17,403 nt of DNA from Chloroflexota bacterium (GTDB lineage: Bacteria > Chloroflexota > Limnocylindria > Limnocylindrales > CSP1-4), in assembly GCA_016200745.1 (NCBI GenBank), contig JACQEF010000013.1, forward strand, positions 1 through 17,403, read 5' to 3'. Shown here piece by piece: positions 13,345 through 17,403 of this stretch. Position 1 is the stretch's first letter; each line of letters opens with the position of its first letter. The translations under genes were made by a program, and so were the position numbers. The notes below the pieces were generated by a model, which saw only the letters and a program-made list of their open reading frames with translations, ran no database searches and had not been told where the DNA came from.

Positions 13345-15712
13345 ATGACCATTCAATCGCCCGCTTCCCAATGGCGTATCCAGCTCCACGACCTCGCCCT
13401 CGATCTGCGCTGGTCGTGGCGGCCCGAGATCCGCGCCCTCTTCCGGGCAATCGACCCGGATCGTGCCCTGACCGGCGCCGAAGACCCCTGGACGGTTCTG
13501 CGCCTTGCCCCAGCGGAGCGGCTCGAGCGGCTGGCGGCCGATCCAGCCTTCCGGTCGACGCTTGAGCGCCTCGCCGCCGAGCGTGCCGCCTATCTCGTCG
13601 ACGGCGGCTGGTTCGAGCGTGCTCACGGCCCGACCGCCGGCCCGCTCGTCGCCTACTTCACGGCCGAAGTCGGGCTGGACGAGGCGTTGCCGCTCTACTC
13701 GGGGGGGCTGGGCGTCCTGTCCGGCGACCACCTGAAGTCGGCGAGCTCGCTCGGGGTGCCGCTCGTCGGCGTCAGCCTGCTCTACGCCGAGGGCTACTTT
13801 CGCCAGCAGCTCGACGCCTCCGGCTGGCAGCGCGAGTACTATCCGCCGAACCGGTTCGACCTCCTCCCGATCTACGAGGTGCGGACCGACGATGGCCGGC
13901 CGCTGACGGTCGAGGTCCCGCTGCCCGGCCGGCCACTGACGCTGGCGGTGTGGCAGGCGCGAATCGGCCGGGTCAACCTCTACCTTCTCGACGCCAACGT
14001 CCCCGCCAACAGTCCCGCGGATCGGGGGATCACCGCCCAGCTCTACGGCGGCGATCGGGAGACCCGGCTGCAGCAGGAAATGGCCCTGGGCATCGGCGGC
14101 TGGCGAGCGCTCGCGGCTCTCGGCATCCGTCCGCCGGTCTGCCACCTGAACGAGGGCCACGCCGCGTTCGCCGTCCTGGAGCGTGCGCGCAGTTGGATGG
14201 TCGAGCACGGCACGAGCTTCGATGTCGCCAGGGTCGCGACATCCACCGGCAACGTGTTCACGACCCACACCCCGGTCGGCGCCGGCTTCGACGCCTTCGA
14301 CCCGGAGGTCGTGCGACGCTACCTCGCCCCCTACGCGACGGAGCTCGGCGTTTCGGTCGACGACGTGCTCGACCTCGGGCGGACGCACCCCGGCGACTCG
14401 ACGGCGCCGCTGGAGATGGCCGTCCTCGCCCTGCGGTTCGCGGGTTCCGCGAACGGCGTGAGCCGGCTCCACGGCGAGGTGAGTCGCCGTCTCTTCGAGG
14501 GCCTGTTCCCGCGCTTGCCCGAGCGCGAGATCCCGATCGGTGCCGTGACCAACGGCGTGCACGTCGCGACCTGGGTCTCGGACTCGATGCGGGAGCTCTG
14601 GCACCTGTGCTACGGCGAGGCCTGCTGGGATCAGCCCGACACGGCCGACTGGGCGCGCCTCGTGGACGTCAACGACGAGGACCTCTGGGCGGCTCGGAAC
14701 CGCGAACGGGCACGGCTCGTGGGTTGGGCGCGTGCGCGATTGGCGCACCACCTCGCCCAGCGCGGCGAGCGACCGGACCTCGTTCGGGCGGCCGGCTCGG
14801 TGCTCGACCCGGCCGTCCTGACGATCGGATTCGCTCGCCGTTTCGCCGAATACAAGCGGCCCACCCTGCTGCTCAGCCAACCCGATCGCCTGCGGCGGCT
14901 CTTGAAGGATCCGGCCCAGCCTGTCCAGCTCGTCGTGGCCGGCAAGGCCCACCCCCGAGACGACGCCGGCAAGGCGCTGATCGCCGAGATCGTCCGATTC
15001 GCCGCCGATCGTGAACGGAGGTCTCAACCTCTCGGAGCTCGACGGCTGGTGGGCCGAGGCGTACGACCCCGCCGTCGGCTGGGCCGTGGGCAATCGCGTG
15101 GGCGACCATCCGGACGATGCGGCGGAGGCCGACCAACTCTACGAGCTGCTCGAAACGGAGATCGCGCCGGCCTTCTACGATCGCGACGCGGCGGGGATCC
15201 CGCACGAGTGGCTGACCCGCCTTCGGGCATCGATGACCCGCCTGACGCCGCGCTTCAGCTCGAACCGCATGGTGAGGGAATACGTCGAGCAGCACTACCT
15301 GCCGGCCGCCGCGCGCGCCGCGACGTTGGCGGCCGGCGACGGCACGGTTGCTGTCGCCACGGCCGCCGAGCGGGGCCGGATCCAGGCCGCGTGGTCATCG
15401 CTGGCGATCGGCGCGCCGAGGGCTGGCGGGCGAGGTTCCAGCGCGCGTGTCATCGTGCCCGTTCAGCTCGGACCGCTCGCACGGACCGACGTGGCGGTGC
15501 AGCTCTATCGCGAGCCGGTGGGCAACGAGGGGCCCGGGAGCTCGAGCCTGGAGATGCAGCCCGGCAGCCGGAACCGGGCCGGCTGGACAGATTTCAGCGT
15601 GCCGCTTGCCGATCTCTCCGCGCCGCTCGACGCCTACACGGCGCGCGCACTGCCGCGCGAGGCGGTCGAGCGAGGGCCGCTCGCCCTGCACCTGATCACC
15701 TGGCAGCGATGA
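13345..15712 (+). pseudogene. glgP: Alpha-glucan (glycogen) phosphorylase disrupted by internal deletion and frameshift
   Basis: The first frame (13345-15009) encodes about 555 aa of a DUF3417-type alpha-glucan phosphorylase. Visible are the N-terminal LALDLRWSWRPE motif, FTAEVGLDEALPLYSGGLG, HLNEGHAAF, THTPVGAGFDAFD, GAVTNGVHVATW, FARRFAEYKRP and VVAGKAHPRDDAGK. From about 15011 the homology continues in the next frame (NGGLNLSELDGWWAEAYD ... RMVREYVEQHYLPAA) to a stop at 15712. Between the VRFAAD and NGGLNLS motifs relatives carry about 46 residues, including the SGTSGMK segment with the lysine that holds pyridoxal phosphate. These residues are missing, and the frame change fits a loss of about 137 nt (length 2 mod 3). 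As read, no active enzyme can be made. A true lesion or an assembly error are both possible. GAGG lies 9 nt before the ATG. Confidence 0.88.
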
Positions 15713-16485
15713 GCGCCGCGGATGCCGCGGGCCGGCCGCGCTTGACCGTTCGCGTCCGCTCACGGTGGGATGACTGCGATCGGTACGGCCACGTCAACAA
15801 CGCAGCCTTCCTCGCTTTGGTTCGGGCCGCCCACGACCGGGCGGGCCTTGCCGCCGGCGAGCTGCGAGCGCTCGAGATCACCTACCGCCAGCCATTGCTG
15901 CCCGAGACGATGGTGGACGTCGACGTGGCTGTCATCGATGAAAGCACGCATCGACTGCGTGTCGGCTACGCGCTTGCGGTCGAGGGCTCGCCGTCGGCCG
16001 AGGTCATCGCGCTCTGGCATCTCGGCGGGTCGCCGATAACGCCGGAGCTCCCGCCGGTCGACCGCGATGCCGGCGGGCTCCCGTTTCGCTTCCATCAGAC
16101 CGTTCGGAGCTACGAACTCGGGCCAGATGGCACCGTCCGCCCGCAGGTCATCCTCCAGTGGCTCGAGCACGCCGTCTTCCGCGCGGCGACCCGCGCCGGC
16201 TGGCCACGCGAACGAATGGTGGCTGCCGGCTTCCTGACGTTCGTGATCGGGCACCACCTGGTCCGCGGCGAGCCAGCCCGAGAAGGCGACGAGCTGGTCG
16301 TCACGAGCCGGCTCGTCGATCTCCGCCGGGTGTCGGGGACCTGGCATCACGAGATCCACGGGTCGGACGGGAGCCTCATCGCGGCCGACCGGGCTCGCGG
16401 TGCGTTCCTCGACCTCGAGGGCCGCATCCGGCCGGCTCCGAGAGAGCTCCTGGACGATCTCCTGGCGGGTGAGCCACCGGCGTGA
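15709..16485 (+). CDS. Acyl-CoA/acyl-ACP thioesterase, double hotdog fold (4HBT-like)
   Basis: This 258-aa protein has two hotdog domains. The first (about 11-110) holds the family motif RWDDCDRYGHVNN at 19-31. The second (about 122-245) has the helix LQWLEHAVFRAATRAGW, then HHLVRGEPAREGDELVVTSRLVD. Such proteins hydrolyse acyl-CoA or acyl-ACP thioesters in the cytoplasm. The length of two fused domains resembles FatA-like acyl-ACP thioesterases more than single-domain YbgC. The ATG at 15709 overlaps the phosphorylase stop as ATGA, so translation was probably coupled. The frame is also open upstream without interruption into the first half of the phosphorylase. No pathway link to glucan metabolism is evident, and specificity cannot be read. 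Confidence 0.85.
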   Translation: MSAADAAGRPRLTVRVRSRWDDCDRYGHVNNAAFLALVRAAHDRAGLAAGELRALEITYRQPLLPETMVDVDVAVIDESTHRLRVGYALAVEGSPSAEVIALWHLGGSPITPELPPVDRDAGGLPFRFHQTVRSYELGPDGTVRPQVILQWLEHAVFRAATRAGWPRERMVAAGFLTFVIGHHLVRGEPAREGDELVVTSRLVDLRRVSGTWHHEIHGSDGSLIAADRARGAFLDLEGRIRPAPRELLDDLLAGEPPA

Positions 16486-16519
16486 GAACCGGGAGCCATG
16501 GATCGGCGGGGGCGGCGGT

Positions 16520-16894
16520 ATGGCACCCTACGTGTTCATGGACACCCTCCACCTCGTGCTCGCCTACCTTGCGGTTGCCGGTGTCGCGATCGGGCTCGCC
16601 TGGTCGGCGTTTCTCGTCGTCACGAGGCGCCCGGGGGGGCCCACCTTCGAGCGCCTGCAGGCCGCGGTCGTGGCGGCGCTCATCGTCGGTGCCGCGAGCG
16701 GGCTGCTGCGGCTGGCCTCGGGCGCCCGCCCGGCGGACGGCCTCCACCTCCTGTACGCCGCGATCGCGATCGGGCTCATCCCGCTGGCTCGCTCGTTCAC
16801 GGGCCGGGCGAGCGGACGCGGGCCTGCGGTATTTCTGCTCGTGGCCTTCGTCGTCCTGGGCGCGGTGCTCTTCCGCCTGTTCACGACCGGCTGA
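16520..16894 (+). CDS. Small four-helix membrane protein of unknown function
   Basis: This 124-aa protein has four predicted helices (about 8-30, 43-62, 70-86 and 97-119) with short loops containing RRPGG, GARPADGLH and RSFTGRASGRG. It ends RLFTTG. The second and third loops place His and Asp near the membrane face, but no haem- or metal-binding pattern is clear and I do not recognise the family. The start at 16520 is chosen because GGGGGCGG lies just upstream and the reading before it is Arg/Ser-rich and overlaps the thioesterase. A second in-frame ATG at 16538 would still keep all helices. The next gene begins 11 nt after its stop, suggesting one transcript. Confidence 0.7.
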   Translation: MAPYVFMDTLHLVLAYLAVAGVAIGLAWSAFLVVTRRPGGPTFERLQAAVVAALIVGAASGLLRLASGARPADGLHLLYAAIAIGLIPLARSFTGRASGRGPAVFLLVAFVVLGAVLFRLFTTG

Positions 16895-16905
16895 TCCGCG
16901 ATCCC

Positions 16906-17403
16906 ATGTCGCGACGGGGAGCGCCGCTGCTGTACGAGGTTGCAGCTCGGCCCTGGCTCGCGCGCCTGTCCGCCCGCCACGACCGTCAGGTCACGCTCGG
17001 CGACGTCCCCGATGAGGATCTGCAGGCGCTCGCCGATCGCGGCTTCGATTACTTCTGGCCGATGGGCGTCTGGCGCACGGGCGACGCAGCCACCCGGATC
17101 GCGCGCGAGCAGCCCTGGCTGCGGGACCGCTGGGGCCAGGCCTTTCCGGACGTGGCTGTACCTGAACTCGTCGGCTCACCGTTCGCGGTGGCCGAGTACG
17201 TCGTCGACGAGCGGCTCGGCGGCGACGAGGGCCTCGACCGGCTCCGAGGGCGCCTCGCCACCGTCGGCCTCGGACTCATTCTCGACGTCGTCCCCCACCA
17301 CACGGCAACCGACGCTCCGTGGGTGCGGGACCATCCGGATTGGTACGTCGTCGGGACCGACGCGCAGCGAGCCGCCGATCCGGCGGGGTTCATGGATGCG
17401 CCG
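16906..17403 (+). CDS. Alpha-amylase family (GH13) protein, N-terminal part (partial)
   Basis: The ATG at 16906 opens 166 codons to the window edge with no stop. The translation starts MSRRGAPLLYEVAARPWLARL, then LGDVPDEDLQALADRGFDYFWPMGVW (start of the (beta/alpha)8 barrel), SPFAVAEYVVDERLGG (about 96-111), and GLILDVVPHHT with Asp127 (GH13 region I, normally D(F/V)VxNHT). In region I the usual Asn before HT is His131. The later regions with the catalytic Asp, Glu and Asp lie outside the window. It probably acts on alpha-glucans in the cytoplasm (no signal peptide), fitting the phosphorylase upstream. No ribosome site is obvious, and it starts 11 nt after the preceding stop. Confidence 0.85.
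   Translation, partial: MSRRGAPLLYEVAARPWLARLSARHDRQVTLGDVPDEDLQALADRGFDYFWPMGVWRTGDAATRIAREQPWLRDRWGQAFPDVAVPELVGSPFAVAEYVVDERLGGDEGLDRLRGRLATVGLGLILDVVPHHTATDAPWVRDHPDWYVVGTDAQRAADPAGFMDAP

Noticed and set aside
13252..15093. A 613-codon open frame on the minus strand opposite the phosphorylase
   Set aside because: It is antisense to strongly recognisable phosphorylase motifs and has low-complexity Arg/Gly/Glu/Val composition without a domain.

Overview
This is a GC-rich bacterial chromosomal window (roughly 65-70% G+C) with tightly packed genes and very frequent 4-nt ATGA/GTGA start-stop overlaps. The gene content suggests a Chloroflexota lineage (Limnocylindria/Ellin6529-like), or less likely an actinobacterium: a fused cytochrome b6/subunit IV, an MMPL exporter, small anchored cupredoxins, a DUF3417-type alpha-glucan phosphorylase and a GH13 protein. 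This placement is an inference from gene content; no rRNA or other taxonomic marker is present. I see no tRNA, rRNA, CRISPR array, transposase or phage gene.

Layout. (1) Positions 1-1342, minus strand: a four-gene, translationally coupled copper-type cluster. In transcription order it holds an anchored type-1 cupredoxin, a CsoR-like repressor that has lost two of its three copper ligands, an anchored cupredoxin with an odd Cys-rich CuA-like loop, and the start of another anchored protein that leaves the window. (2) 1716-4822, plus: an unnamed four-helix membrane protein, an intergenic region with a 16-nt palindrome and a strong hairpin, and an MMPL/RND exporter. (3) 4839-6261, plus: a perfect 13-bp inverted repeat, an apparently leaderless LuxR-type regulator with a degenerate receiver domain, and a coupled gene of unknown function. 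(4) 6279-10629, minus, in transcription order: fused cytochrome b, a 65-aa membrane protein, a secreted Ig-like anchored protein, a compact OLD-type ATPase/TOPRIM protein, a site-2-protease homologue without catalytic residues, its CBS partner (split by an overlap or a frameshift), and a 78-aa two-helix protein. (5) 10807-12970, minus: a DoxX/DoxD-like membrane protein and a YhgE/Pip-like ABC-2 permease. (6) 13345-17403, plus: an alpha-glucan phosphorylase broken by an internal deletion plus frameshift, a two-hotdog acyl thioesterase, a small membrane protein and the N-terminal part of a GH13 alpha-amylase-family protein.

How they may work together. Regions 1, 4 and 5 look membrane-redox oriented (copper proteins, a quinol-oxidising cytochrome b, a DoxX-like protein). 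Region 6 is storage-glucan metabolism. The most notable points are the phosphorylase that lacks its PLP-lysine segment, the CsoR homologue with replaced ligands, the pseudo-protease/CBS pair, and the OLD-family protein embedded in a cytochrome b gene run. Both disrupted genes could be genuine lesions or assembly errors.
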